The notes below the pieces were generated by a model. The model made no database searches and was not told the DNA's origin. It saw only the letters and a list, made by a program, of their open reading frames with translations. A DNA stretch of 64,000 nt from JBNLBS01 sp050303415 (GTDB lineage: Bacteria; Pseudomonadota; Gammaproteobacteria; Methylococcales; Methylomonadaceae), in NCBI GenBank assembly GCA_050303415.1, contig JBNLBS010000005.1, positions 1-64,000 on the forward strand. Direction: 5' to 3'. The position numbers were made by a program, and so were the translations under genes. Each line of letters opens with the position of its first letter. Positions within the stretch are counted from its first letter, which is position 1. Positions 1 to 9,207 of this stretch are shown piece by piece.

Positions 1-78
1 AAACCCGCCCGGCGCTACGCCTATCGCGGACTAAAAATCTTCACTTCGCTGTCGCTCCGTTTCCAAGATTTTCAGCGT
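1..78. repeat. inverted-repeat element interrupting the glycosylase gene
   Basis: AAAATCTT and AAGATTTT arms lie at about 33-40 and 69-76 and flank a GC-richer core. A second GC-rich block (about 1-30) follows. The segment starts exactly where homology to the glycosylase ends, so it looks like an inserted small repeat or a recombination junction. Its left boundary is outside the window. Confidence 0.4.
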
Positions 79-382
79 TGGTAATCTGACAATTGATCAG
101 CCTTAAACCATCATTTACTGAAACAGATTCCGGTTGATTACTAAAACCAAAGTCATACAGCATCTTATATAACATTAAACCGGAAGCATCTCCGGTAAAA
201 GGTCGGCCGGTGGCATTGGCTCCATGCATTCCAGGCGCCAAACCGACAATCAATAACCGCCCTTGCCGATCCCCAAAAGCAGCAACCGGATGGGCATAAT
301 ACTCAGGATATTCAGTTTTTATCTGGTGCAGATGCTTAACCAGTCTTGGACAGGCTTTACACTTTGGATCAAATGTTTGCAT
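41..382 (-). pseudogene. uracil-DNA glycosylase family (type 5-like), 3'-truncated
   Basis: The first ~97 residues look like the N-terminal half of a type 4/5 uracil-DNA glycosylase, which excises uracil from DNA. CxxC-type cysteines near the start (C8, C11) would be iron-sulfur ligands, and 'GLAPGMHGANATGRPFTGD' is the active-site loop. The frame holds to 'NCQITNA', where family members continue into a conserved 'V(K/R)C(L/V)PP' stretch. Here it runs instead into 'ENLGNGATAK' and stops, giving 113 aa against a usual ~190-230. The abnormal tail lies in an inverted-repeat-rich sequence at the window edge (about 15-75). The second half may lie beyond the edge or be lost. I am confident of the family and fairly confident of the truncation. 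Confidence 0.7.
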
Positions 383-400
383 ACCTAATTTTAATACCCA

Positions 401-434
401 TAAAAAAGGGCCCGTTAAGGCCCTTTTAATTTTT
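401..434 (-). terminator. intrinsic terminator after pnp (bidirectional-looking)
   Basis: AAAAGGGCC and GGCCCTTTT arms with a short TTAAC loop have T-rich sequence on both sides. The hairpin lies between the pnp stop and the glycosylase start, so it would end the long rimP-pnp transcript. Confidence 0.75.
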
Positions 435-461
435 ACTTAAGTAGACTAAGTATCAGTTGAT

Positions 462-2537
462 TTAATCAACTTCTTTCATGCTTAACCTAACTCTTCCCTG
501 ACGATCGATTTCAAGAACTTTGACTTTAACCACGTCGCCTTCAGAAAGCTTGTCACTGACTTTATCAACATGCTCATCTGAAATTTGAGAGATATGAACC
601 AGGCCGTCTTTACCCGGTAAAATAGTTACAAAAGCACCAAAGTCCATTAAGCGGGCTACTTTACCCTCGTAAATTTTGCCTACTTCAACTTCAGCGGTAA
701 TTTCTTCAATTAAACGGCGTGCTTCTTCACCTGCGGCTTTATCAACAGAAGCCACTTTAACAATACCATCGTCTGTTAAATCGATGCTGGCGCCAGTTTG
801 TTCGGTCAGATTGCGGATGGTTGCACCACCTTTACCAATCACTTCACGAATTTTGCTTGGATCAATTTTGAAGGTGATAATACGCGGCGCATAGTCAGAC
901 ATTTCTTCACGGGTTTCTGACAGTGCTTTATTCATTTCACCCAGAATATGCAAACGACCTTGTTTTGCCTGTTCCAAGGCTGTCTTCATAATTTCGGAAG
1001 TAATGCCGTCGATCTTGATATCCATTTGCAAAGCAGTGATACCGGTTTCCGAACCGGCTACTTTAAAGTCCATATCACCCAAGTGATCTTCATCACCCAT
1101 GATGTCAGACAATACAGCAAAGTTTTCGCCTTCTTTGATCAAACCCATCGCAATACCGGCAACCGGTGCTTTAGTTGGTACGCCCGCATCCATCAAGGCC
1201 AAGCTGGTACCACAAACCGAAGCCATAGAACTTGAACCGTTGGATTCGGTAATTTCAGAAACCACGCGTACAACATATGGAAATTCTTCCATATCGGGTA
1301 ATACCGCTTGTACACCACGCTTGGCTAATCGGCCGTGACCAATTTCTCTACGCTTTGGTGAACCGACGAAACCGGTTTCACCGACACAGAATGGAGGGAA
1401 GTTATAATGCAGCATAAAAGGTTCTTTATGCTCACCGGATAATGCGTCTATGATCTGCGCATCACGTTGTGTACCAAGAGTCGCAACCACTAAGGCCTGT
1501 GTTTCACCTCGGGTAAACAATGCTGAACCATGCGTTCTTGGTAGCACGCCGGTTTTAACAGTAATCGGTCTTACCGTCGCCAAATCACGACCATCAATAC
1601 GCTTGCTTTCGTTCAAGATTGAGCCGCGAACAATTTTCTTTTCCAGCTTTTCAATAATTTCACGAATTGCACTTTCTTCGTACTGCTCATCGGCAGTTAG
1701 CTTTTCAACTACTGTATTTCTGATTTCTTTTAACTGCTCTTGTCTAACCAATTTTTCAGCAACCTGATAGGCAGCTGTAATCGATGCTTCAACCTCACCG
1801 GCAACTAGTGTTTCCAAAGCGGTATCGTGCTCTGGAGCAGACCATTCGATCGCTGGTTTATTAACCTCGGCCGCAAATTCGCTAATCGCAGTAATGGCGG
1901 TTTGCATTTGTTCATGACCAAATAAAACGGCATTTAGCATAACCTCTTCAGTTAAGCTATCAGCTTCCGATTCGACCATTAATACGGCTTTAGACGTACC
2001 GGCAACAACCAGTTCCAGTTGAGAGTCTTTTAACGCATCAATCGAAGGATTTAGTAGGTATTCACCATCCTTATAACCCACGCATGCAGCACCGACCGGT
2101 CCGTTAAAAGGTAAACCGGATACTGCAAGAGCAGCAGAAGTACCTAATAATGCAGGAATTTCTGTATCGACGTCAGGGTTAAGTGAAATAACAGTGGCAA
2201 TAACCTGAACTTCATTGGTATAGCCATCAGGAAATAATGGTCGAATTGGGCGATCAATCAACCTTGAAGTTAGAGTTTCCTTCTCGGTTGGACGACCTTC
2301 ACGTTTGAAAAAACCACCTGGAATTTTACCGGCAGCATATGCCTTTTCTTGATAGTTGACAGTTAACGGGAAAAAATCGCCGCCGCCGTTACTATCTTTT
2401 TTACCGACTACAGTAACAAGTAATGCAGTACCATCGACATCAATCACTACCGCACCATCAGCTTGACGTGCAATTTCTCCGGTTTCCAGAGTTACGAGTT
2501 GATCACCGTATTGAAATTCTTTCCTGATAGGGTTCAC
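462..2537 (-). CDS. pnp: polyribonucleotide nucleotidyltransferase (PNPase)
   Basis: This is the 3'-to-5' phosphorolytic exoribonuclease of mRNA decay, a trimer that binds RNase E in the degradosome. The 691 residues contain two RNase PH domains (about 10-220 and 310-540, the second with 'RTHGSALFTRGETQ'). A KH domain with 'IREVIGKGGATIRNLTE' follows at about 555-610, then an S1 domain ('GKIYEGKVARLMDFGAFV') at about 620-690. Length is close to the 711 aa of E. coli. It is the last gene of the metY-rimP-nusA-infB-rbfA-truB-rpsO-pnp cluster and follows rpsO across a hairpin. In enteric bacteria PNPase autoregulates through its leader; the long AT-rich leader here would allow this but does not prove it. 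Confidence 0.98.
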   Translation of the reverse strand: MNPIRKEFQYGDQLVTLETGEIARQADGAVVIDVDGTALLVTVVGKKDSNGGGDFFPLTVNYQEKAYAAGKIPGGFFKREGRPTEKETLTSRLIDRPIRPLFPDGYTNEVQVIATVISLNPDVDTEIPALLGTSAALAVSGLPFNGPVGAACVGYKDGEYLLNPSIDALKDSQLELVVAGTSKAVLMVESEADSLTEEVMLNAVLFGHEQMQTAITAISEFAAEVNKPAIEWSAPEHDTALETLVAGEVEASITAAYQVAEKLVRQEQLKEIRNTVVEKLTADEQYEESAIREIIEKLEKKIVRGSILNESKRIDGRDLATVRPITVKTGVLPRTHGSALFTRGETQALVVATLGTQRDAQIIDALSGEHKEPFMLHYNFPPFCVGETGFVGSPKRREIGHGRLAKRGVQAVLPDMEEFPYVVRVVSEITESNGSSSMASVCGTSLALMDAGVPTKAPVAGIAMGLIKEGENFAVLSDIMGDEDHLGDMDFKVAGSETGITALQMDIKIDGITSEIMKTALEQAKQGRLHILGEMNKALSETREEMSDYAPRIITFKIDPSKIREVIGKGGATIRNLTEQTGASIDLTDDGIVKVASVDKAAGEEARRLIEEITAEVEVGKIYEGKVARLMDFGAFVTILPGKDGLVHISQISDEHVDKVSDKLSEGDVVKVKVLEIDRQGRVRLSMKEVD

Positions 2538-2598
2538 TATTAGGTTCCTTTACGTTAAAGGTTATTTTTAATAATGTTCATAAATGAACGATTTAAAT

Positions 2599-2628
2599 AA
2601 AAGAACGACATTGCTGCCGTTCTTTTTA
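2599..2628 (-). terminator. hairpin between rpsO and pnp
   Basis: AAAGAACG and CGTTCTTT arms with a ~10-nt loop are followed on the minus strand by a T-rich run. This is the position of the rpsO t1 attenuator in E. coli, which separates rpsO mRNA from pnp. Confidence 0.7.
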
Positions 2629-2635
2629 AATTTTG

Positions 2636-2905
2636 TTACTTACGCAAGCCTAAACGCTCAATTAATGAACGGTAACGAGCAACATCTTTCTTTTTCAGAT
2701 AATCCAGTAACTTGCGACGTTGGTTAACCATACGTAACAAACCACGACGGGAATGATTATCCTTTTTGTGTGCATCGAAGTGAGGCATCAAGTGCGTAAT
2801 ATGCGCTGTCAGTAAAGCAACCTGTACTTCAGGTGAACCTGTGTCTGTTTCAGACAGACGATATTCTTCAACAACAGCTTTTTTTTGTTCTGCAGTAAAT
2901 GGCAT
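2636..2905 (-). CDS. rpsO: 30S ribosomal protein S15
   Basis: S15 is a primary 16S rRNA-binding protein of the small subunit platform. The 89 residues match the universal length. The conserved block 'DTGSPEVQVALLTAHI' (about 20-36) is present, and the 'HSRRGLLRMVNQRRKLLDYL' region carries the rRNA-contacting helix. It lies between truB and pnp, each separated by a hairpin, as in other gammaproteobacteria, so it can be expressed from its own promoter as well as by read-through. Confidence 0.98.
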   Translation of the reverse strand: MPFTAEQKKAVVEEYRLSETDTGSPEVQVALLTAHITHLMPHFDAHKKDNHSRRGLLRMVNQRRKLLDYLKKKDVARYRSLIERLGLRK

Positions 2906-2932
2906 TTTTTTTAATCCCTATATGATTAAATT

Positions 2933-2966
2933 AAAAAACAAAGGCCGTTAAATAACAGCCCTTAAT
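2933..2966 (-). terminator. hairpin between truB and rpsO
   Basis: On the minus strand AAGG(G)CTGTTA pairs with TAACGGCCTT with one bulged G, followed by TTTGTTTTTT. This is terminator-like and lies just upstream of rpsO, so it may partly insulate rpsO from truB transcription. Confidence 0.55.
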
Positions 2967-3030
2967 GAAAATGTCTCCACAATAGGGTGTAGAAACATAA
3001 ATTTTTGTGCTCTGAAAATTCCAGCCACAG

Positions 3031-3933
3031 TTAATTATATAAATGAAACAATTTCTTGGGCGCTAGTTTACCATCCATTAGCAATTCCCCCAAACCTAAA
3101 AATCCTTGTTCGCTATACATGCGTACCATACCTTGTATGGACTCTTGCATTAACAGCTGTCGACCTTGTTTAATAGAGGCTGTTTGCTGTTCAGATAAGG
3201 TCACCATTGGCATTTCGTCCAGCGGTTTATCTACAGCAATAAGTTGCTGCAATAAAGCTTGTGCCGTCATATTTTGCAGCTGTTCAATGGTAAATGCCTG
3301 TTCAATATTAAATTGACCGGCATTCAAACGCCGCAAAGCAGTAACCGTTGCGCCACAACCCAGTTTGTAACCGATATCTTCCGCTAAAGTCCGTATATAT
3401 GTACCTTTAGAGCAAGACACATCCAATTCTAGTTTATAACGGGTTTGTGACAATAATTTAATATCAAAAATGCGTATTGTTCTGGCTTTTCGCTCAACCG
3501 TCTTTCCTTCTCTGGCCAGCTCATAAAGCTTTTTGCCCTGATGTTTTAAGGCTGAGTACATTGGCGGAACCTGATCAATTTCACCAACAAAACTCTCAAT
3601 GCATTGCTGAATTTGTTGTTCGCTAAAGTCAGGAACCGGTTTCTGCTCGATCACTTGACCTTCCGCATCACCGCTATCGGTCACCAGACCCAGCTGTACC
3701 TCAACTTGGTAGCGCTTATCATCATCCAGCATAAAAGCCGAGACTTTGGTCGCCTCGCCAAAGCACAAGGGTAACAAACCCGTTGCTAATGGATCAAGAC
3801 TACCCGTATGGCCGGCTTTATTGGCATTAAATAAGCGCTTTACTTCCTGTAAAGCTTTATTTGACGACACCCCCAAACGTTTATCCAGCAACAATATTCC
3901 ATGAATATCGAGGCCTTTTTTACGTTTTGCCAC
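3031..3933 (-). CDS. truB: tRNA pseudouridine(55) synthase
   Basis: TruB converts U55 in the T-loop of elongator tRNAs to pseudouridine and acts as a tRNA chaperone. The 300 aa are near the usual ~310. The catalytic motif 'HTGSLDPLATGLLPLC' places the nucleophilic Asp at residue 47. 'SCSKGTYIRTLAEDIG' (about 170-187) is the second conserved family motif. A C-terminal PUA-like region follows. It lies 6 bp after rbfA, so the two are translated from one transcript. Confidence 0.97.
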   Translation of the reverse strand: MAKRKKGLDIHGILLLDKRLGVSSNKALQEVKRLFNANKAGHTGSLDPLATGLLPLCFGEATKVSAFMLDDDKRYQVEVQLGLVTDSGDAEGQVIEQKPVPDFSEQQIQQCIESFVGEIDQVPPMYSALKHQGKKLYELAREGKTVERKARTIRIFDIKLLSQTRYKLELDVSCSKGTYIRTLAEDIGYKLGCGATVTALRRLNAGQFNIEQAFTIEQLQNMTAQALLQQLIAVDKPLDEMPMVTLSEQQTASIKQGRQLLMQESIQGMVRMYSEQGFLGLGELLMDGKLAPKKLFHLYN

Positions 3934-3939
3934 TCGTTT

Positions 3940-4302
3940 TTAGTCCTTGTCCAGAGAATCGTCTTGGCTCAATAACTCAGCAACACGCATGCCGGTATCA
4001 AATGAATCGTCATAATAAAAACGTAATTCCGAAACATGCCTTAACCGCATTCTTTTTGCCAGCTCGGCTCGGATCACAGGGGCATCTTCATTAAGAAACT
4101 TAACTTGCTCCCGTTTACCTTGATCATCAGCATTAAGCACAGTCACATAGACTTTAGCTACCGCCAGATCTTTACTTACTTCGACTTCATTAACAGTAAT
4201 AAACCCCAGACGCGGATCGTTTATACCGCGCTGTAAAATAACCGCCAACTCTTTTTGAATTTGCGAAGAAACCCGGGCACTACGACCAAATTCTCTAGCC
4301 AT
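3940..4302 (-). CDS. rbfA: 30S ribosome-binding factor A
   Basis: RbfA is a single KH-fold protein that helps mature the 16S rRNA 5' end and is important in the cold. The 120 aa match the family length. 'FGRSARVSSQIQKELAVILQ' at the N-terminus and 'DPRLGFITVNEVEVSKDLAVAKVYV' (about 30-55) are family hallmarks. It lies between infB (5 bp upstream) and truB (6 bp downstream). Confidence 0.97.
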   Translation of the reverse strand: MAREFGRSARVSSQIQKELAVILQRGINDPRLGFITVNEVEVSKDLAVAKVYVTVLNADDQGKREQVKFLNEDAPVIRAELAKRMRLRHVSELRFYYDDSFDTGMRVAELLSQDDSLDKD

Positions 4303-4307
4303 CTATA

Positions 4308-6893
4308 CTATATTTCCCTTTTAACTTCAATGCGTTCAAAAACCTCAATCTGATCGCCATTTCTGACATCATTATAGTTTTTAACCCCAATACCGCATTC
4401 CATGCCCATTTTGACTTCATTGGCATCATCTTTAAAACGACGCAATGATTCCAATTGACCTTCGTAAATCACGACGTTGTCACGCAGTACACGAATAGGC
4501 AGATTACGCTTGACAAAGCCTTCCAACACCATACAACCGGCAATGGAACCAAATTTGGGAGAACGGAAGACATCACGAACTTCAGCCAAACCAACAATCT
4601 GCTCTTTAATTTCCGGTGCCAGCATTCCGCTGATTGATTTTTTAACCTCATCTATAGCATCGTAGATCACACTATAGTAATGCAAGTCGATTTCTTTTTC
4701 TTCAATCAGTTTTCTGGCTGTGGCATCAGCTCTGACATTAAAACCAATCAAAATTGCGCCGGAAGCCAAAGCCAGGTTGGCATCACCTTCGTTGATACCA
4801 CCCACACCACCAAAAACCACTTTAACCTCAACTTCTTCAGTGGACAATTTAATCAGTGAGTCACGTAATGCTTCCAAACTGCCTTGTACATCCGTCTTGA
4901 TTACCAAATTCAGACTTGCTGTTTCACCAGCAGCCATTCTTGAAAAGACCTGATCCAGTTTTGCCGCCTGCTGACTGGCATGCAGATTTAATTTATTTCT
5001 ATCTTGGCGGTGTTCGGCCAGGTCTCTTGCAGCTTTTTCACTTTGAACGACCAGAAATTCATCACCCGCATTCGGTGTACCGGATAAACCTAAAATCTCA
5101 ACCGGTGCGCAAGGGCCCGCTTCTTTAACCGCTTTGGCATTCTCATTAAACATAGCTCTGACACGGCCATATTCATGACCACACAGGACAATCTGACTTT
5201 TTTCCAAAGTACCTTTTTGTACCAGAACAGTGGCAACAGGACCGCGCCCTTTATCCAACCTGGATTCGATCACAATACCGGAAGCAATTCCTTTTACCGG
5301 TGCTTTCAGTTCCAGTATTTCAGCCTGAAGAATTAGAGCTTCAATTAAATCATCAATACCTTCACCGGTTTTTGCCGATACTTTAAGAAACTGTACATCG
5401 CCGCCCCATTCCTCCGGCACAACGTCTAAAGCCGCCAGTTCCTGCATAACCTTATCCGGATTTGCTTCCGGTTTATCCATTTTATTAATAGCGACAATCA
5501 TAGGCACGTTGGCCGCCCTAGCGTGCTCAACAGCTTCTTTGGTTTGCGGCATAACACCATCATCGGCGGCTACAACCACAATAACCACGTCAGTCACTTC
5601 CGCACCGCGTGCACGCATAGCGGTAAAAGCCGCGTGACCCGGTGTATCCAAGAAGGTTACCGAACCGTGATCGGTTTTAACCTGATAAGCACCAATATGT
5701 TGGGTAATACCACCCGCTTCACCTGCGGCAACTCGGGTTTCTCTAATATAATCCAGTAATGAAGTCTTACCATGGTCAACATGGCCCATAATGGTCACAA
5801 TAGGTGCCCTGGCGATTAATGGGCGATCATCTTTAGCCAAATCACCCAGCACTTCAGCTTCAAGATCGTCATCGCTTTGCATGATAACCTTATGCCCCAT
5901 CTCTTCAACCAAGATAGCAGCCGTTTCTTGATCTATAGTCTGATTAATAGTCGCCATAATACCTAATTTCATCAAATGTTTGATGACTTCAGCGGCTTTA
6001 ATACTCATTTTTTGAGCTAAATCGGAAACAATAATATTTTCACCGATTACTACTTCTCTGACCGTCGGTGCAACTGGTTTTTCAAACTGATGCTTGCCAT
6101 CAGTTTCAACCTTGGAAACTTCTTTTTGACGCCCTTTCTTCTTACCTTTCTTCGGAACTGGTTTAACTTGTCGCTCCGCCTTCTTGTTCTTCTGTCCAGC
6201 GGCTTCCTGACGGGCTGCAGCTTGTTTCCTTACTTTCTCAGCATTTTTCTCAATTGATTCCTGAAGACGTTTTGCTTTTTCTTCAGCCAATCGTTTCTCT
6301 TCTTCCTCCAATGCCAATCTTTCAGCTTCCAGCTTATCTTCTTCTGTTTCAACTGGTTCAGGAACGACTTCCTCTACAGGCTCTTCTGTTATAGCTTCTT
6401 CGGTTTTCACCTCATCAACTTTAACTTCTTCAGGCTCGACAGAAACCTCCTCTTTTTTGATTTCCAGCTCAGTTTCAACAACCTTTTTTTCAACTGCTTC
6501 CTGCTCTACAAGCGGCTCCGGCTGTTTAGTTTCTACAGCTTTCTCTTGTAGACTTTCAACCGCTTCATCTTCAACTTCAGTGCGTTTCACATACGTCTTC
6601 TTTTTCCTGACTTCAACACTGATTGTCTTTGATGATGTTCCAGGAGCAGATGATTGTTTTAATTCACTGACAACACGACGTTTTAAAGTCACCCGTTTAG
6701 GTGTACTTTCTGTTGAGATATCAGCTTTACCATGTCGCTTGCGCAAATGCGCCAGCAGTTTCATTTTCTCATCTTCACTAATAACATCATCAGCTGAACT
6801 GGCTGAGAGCCCTGCTTCTTTTAATTGCTCAAGAAACTGCTCCAGCGGTATACCTACGACCTTAGCTAATTGACTGACTGTTTTTTCGCTCAT
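4308..6893 (-). CDS. infB: translation initiation factor IF-2
   Basis: IF-2 is the GTPase that brings fMet-tRNA to the 30S subunit. I place the start at 6893 (MSEKTVSQLAK...), giving 861 aa. An AAGGGG ribosome-binding site precedes it, and the 13 codons upstream have no family counterpart. Order: IF2_N helical domain (1-55), a long Glu/Lys-rich linker (about 100-280), a second IF2_N-like segment, and the G domain with P-loop 'GHVDHGKTS' near 370. Switch motif 'DTPGHAAF' and 'NKMD' follow, and the C-terminal domains bind fMet-tRNA. It follows nusA by 11 bp. Confidence 0.97.
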   Translation of the reverse strand: MSEKTVSQLAKVVGIPLEQFLEQLKEAGLSASSADDVISEDEKMKLLAHLRKRHGKADISTESTPKRVTLKRRVVSELKQSSAPGTSSKTISVEVRKKKTYVKRTEVEDEAVESLQEKAVETKQPEPLVEQEAVEKKVVETELEIKKEEVSVEPEEVKVDEVKTEEAITEEPVEEVVPEPVETEEDKLEAERLALEEEEKRLAEEKAKRLQESIEKNAEKVRKQAAARQEAAGQKNKKAERQVKPVPKKGKKKGRQKEVSKVETDGKHQFEKPVAPTVREVVIGENIIVSDLAQKMSIKAAEVIKHLMKLGIMATINQTIDQETAAILVEEMGHKVIMQSDDDLEAEVLGDLAKDDRPLIARAPIVTIMGHVDHGKTSLLDYIRETRVAAGEAGGITQHIGAYQVKTDHGSVTFLDTPGHAAFTAMRARGAEVTDVVIVVVAADDGVMPQTKEAVEHARAANVPMIVAINKMDKPEANPDKVMQELAALDVVPEEWGGDVQFLKVSAKTGEGIDDLIEALILQAEILELKAPVKGIASGIVIESRLDKGRGPVATVLVQKGTLEKSQIVLCGHEYGRVRAMFNENAKAVKEAGPCAPVEILGLSGTPNAGDEFLVVQSEKAARDLAEHRQDRNKLNLHASQQAAKLDQVFSRMAAGETASLNLVIKTDVQGSLEALRDSLIKLSTEEVEVKVVFGGVGGINEGDANLALASGAILIGFNVRADATARKLIEEKEIDLHYYSVIYDAIDEVKKSISGMLAPEIKEQIVGLAEVRDVFRSPKFGSIAGCMVLEGFVKRNLPIRVLRDNVVIYEGQLESLRRFKDDANEVKMGMECGIGVKNYNDVRNGDQIEVFERIEVKREI

Positions 6894-6904
6894 TCTTTTT
6901 CCCC

Positions 6905-8419
6905 TTACTTGCCCTGTTCGTCTGCAAACCAAGGCTCACGAGCCTTCATGATCAACTGTCCTGCTTTTTCCTCATCTATCCCTGTAAAATTCAGCAAATC
7001 ATCTACCGCCTGCTCAGCCAAATCATCCATCGTTACAATTCCCTGACTAGCCATTTCATACGCTAAGTCTTTGCTCATTCCTTCCATATCCAAAAGATCT
7101 TGGGCCGGTTCTGCTGTTTCAATTTTCTCTTCAGAAGCGATGGCATTAATCAACAATGCATCCTTAGCTCGGCTTTTTAGAGTTTCGATTAGTTCCTCAT
7201 CAAATCCGTCAACATCCAGCATTTCCTGAACCGGCACATATGCCAGTTCTTCCACTGAATTAAAACCAACCTCTACCAGGACAGCTGCCAATTCTTCATC
7301 AACATCAAGTTGGTCTACAAACATTTGAGTTATTTTAGCAGCCGCTTCTTCACTGTCTTCTTCAACCTTTTCAGCATCCAGAACATTCAGCTCCCAGCCT
7401 GTCAATTCTGTTGCCAGCCGAACATTTTGGCCCCCACGACCAATTGCTTGAGACAAACTGTCTGTGGCAACGGCTATATCCATACAATGTTTATCTTCAT
7501 CGACAACAATCGATTGAATTTCTGCGGGTGACATAGCGTTGATAACAAACTGAGCTTCATTATCATTCCAAAGAATAATATCAACACGTTCACCAGCCAG
7601 CTCATTAGATACCGATTGAACTCTTGATCCACGCATACCTACACAAGCACCGACCGGATCAATTCTGGGATCATTGGCTTTTACCGCAATTTTCGCTCTG
7701 GACCCCGGGTCTCTGGCTGCGGCAAGAACTTCAACCATACCTTCGCCAACTTCAGGCACTTCAAGACGGAACAAAGATATTAGCAATTCAGGAGCAACAC
7801 GACTAACGAAAAGTTGCGGTCCACGCGGCTCAGGACGAACCGATTTCAAATAGCCTCTGATACGGTCACCTATCCGAACTGATTCTCTGGGAATCATTTC
7901 TTCTTTCGGAATATAGGCTTCTATATTACCCCCCAGATCCAAATAAACACTGCCTTTTTCCAAGCGTTTTACAACACCGGTAATCAGCTCGCCGACTCGG
8001 CTGCTATAAGCCTCAACCACTTTGTTACGCTCAGCTTCCCTGATTTTCTGTATGATAACCTGTTTCGCTGTCTGTGCGGCTATGCGACAGAACTCAACCG
8101 AATCAATTGGCTTGGAAACATAATCACCCACCTCTATTTCAGGATTTTCTTTACGGGCATCTTCTAATAAAATTTGCTTGTCCGCACATTCCAGACCGTT
8201 TTCAAATTCACTATTAGCCTCAACCACTTTCCAGCGCCTGACCGTACTATAACCACCCGTTGCTCTATTAATAGTTACCTTGACATCAATAGGGGTCTCA
8301 TGACGTTTTATAGTAGCTGCTTCCAAAGCTGATTCCATCGCCTGAAAAACAATTTCCTTTTCAATTTCTTTTTCGTTAGAAAAAACATCAACTACTAGTA
8401 AAATTTCTTTATTTCCCAT
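6905..8419 (-). CDS. nusA: transcription termination/antitermination factor NusA
   Basis: NusA modulates pausing, termination and antitermination of RNA polymerase. The start is the ATG at 8417-8419, overlapping the rimP TGA, with a GGAG site 6 nt upstream; a GTG one codon earlier is less likely. The 504 aa hold the polymerase-binding N-domain, S1 ('GELITGVVKRLEKGSVYLDLGG', about 133-155) and two KH modules including 'IGRGGQNVRLATELTGW'. Two acidic C-terminal repeats (about 365-425 and 440-500) are the AR1/AR2 type found in proteobacteria, which bind the polymerase alpha subunit and relieve autoinhibition. Confidence 0.97.
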   Translation of the reverse strand: MGNKEILLVVDVFSNEKEIEKEIVFQAMESALEAATIKRHETPIDVKVTINRATGGYSTVRRWKVVEANSEFENGLECADKQILLEDARKENPEIEVGDYVSKPIDSVEFCRIAAQTAKQVIIQKIREAERNKVVEAYSSRVGELITGVVKRLEKGSVYLDLGGNIEAYIPKEEMIPRESVRIGDRIRGYLKSVRPEPRGPQLFVSRVAPELLISLFRLEVPEVGEGMVEVLAAARDPGSRAKIAVKANDPRIDPVGACVGMRGSRVQSVSNELAGERVDIILWNDNEAQFVINAMSPAEIQSIVVDEDKHCMDIAVATDSLSQAIGRGGQNVRLATELTGWELNVLDAEKVEEDSEEAAAKITQMFVDQLDVDEELAAVLVEVGFNSVEELAYVPVQEMLDVDGFDEELIETLKSRAKDALLINAIASEEKIETAEPAQDLLDMEGMSKDLAYEMASQGIVTMDDLAEQAVDDLLNFTGIDEEKAGQLIMKAREPWFADEQGK

Positions 8420-8895
8420 CACGATCTCCTTTTTTCCAGTAAATAATCAGGAACCAGTCTTGCCTTACTCATTGCTTGAAGCGGTATTTCAAAAATATCT
8501 TCACCTTCCTGAAGCCATATCACATCACCTTCAACCTTTTGAATCTGACCGGTTATTTTTCTTCGTTTGTTAATTGGACTAAACAAATTAACATTCACTG
8601 TACTGCCAAGATAGCGCGCAAACTGACTGCTTTTAAAAAACGGTCTATCTTCACCCGGTGAGGACACTTCCAAATGATAATTACCCTGAATCGGGTCTTC
8701 GACATCCAAAACACCACTGACCTGATGACTGACTTTGGTACAATCATCAAGTAAAATACCGGATTCACTATCAATATAAATACGTAGCATACCGTTTTGC
8801 GGATGCGGATTATACTCAATCCCAACGCACTCGTAACCCAATCCTTCAACAATGGGTTCAATCAAGTTAACCAGATGTTCTGGAGCCTGTTTCAT
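8419..8895 (-). CDS. rimP: ribosome maturation factor RimP
   Basis: RimP assists 30S subunit maturation. The 158 aa match the family (about 150-165). 'GYECVGIEY' near residue 20, 'YIDSESGILLDDCTKVSHQVSGVLDVEDPI' in the middle and 'LEVSSPGEDRPF' are diagnostic. It is the first protein gene after the initiator tRNA gene, with two hairpins between them, and overlaps nusA by one base. This is the classic metY-rimP-nusA-infB arrangement. Confidence 0.96.
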   Translation of the reverse strand: MKQAPEHLVNLIEPIVEGLGYECVGIEYNPHPQNGMLRIYIDSESGILLDDCTKVSHQVSGVLDVEDPIQGNYHLEVSSPGEDRPFFKSSQFARYLGSTVNVNLFSPINKRRKITGQIQKVEGDVIWLQEGEDIFEIPLQAMSKARLVPDYLLEKRRS

Positions 8896-8918
8896 TCGCC
8901 CTCACTTTTCAACACACA

Positions 8919-8945
8919 CAAAAAAAGAGCCAGAGGCTCTTCCAT
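8919..8945 (-). terminator. second hairpin between metY and rimP
   Basis: AAGAGCC and GGCTCTT arms with a TCT loop are followed by a T7 run on the minus strand. Together with the hairpin at 8977-9000 it would end most tRNA transcripts, so rimP-nusA expression depends on read-through or on a promoter further down. Confidence 0.75.
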
Positions 8946-8976
8946 TAACAATCCAAATTTTCAATCCACCAGAAAA

Positions 8977-9000
8977 CAAAAAACCCCAAAAAGGGGTTCT
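8977..9000 (-). terminator. intrinsic terminator after metY
   Basis: On the minus strand AACCCC-TTTTT-GGGGTT is followed by TTTTG, 9 nt after the tRNA CCA end. Confidence 0.75.
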
Positions 9001-9008
9001 TAATATTT

Positions 9009-9085
<77 letters not shown>

Positions 9086-9098
9086 ATTGATTTGAACC

Positions 9099-9126
9099 AT
9101 TATACAATGAATTCTAAATTAAGCAA
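9099..9126 (-). promoter_or_regulatory. sigma-70 promoter of metY
   Basis: The minus strand has a perfect TATAAT (9099-9104) and TTGCTT (9121-9126) 16 bp upstream. Transcription would begin a few bases before the mature tRNA 5' end at 9085. The spacing fits a strong stable-RNA promoter. Confidence 0.65.
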
Positions 9127-9207
9127 CTTATTTCTTATCTTTTTAGTCAGTCATTACTAAAAACGACTGCCAATGACCTGATAAGCTTAAAACAATTGCC
9201 AATAAAA

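Noticed and set aside
6457..6873. Plus-strand Ser-rich open frame
   Set aside because: Produced by the Glu/Lys-rich coding of infB read on the opposite strand.
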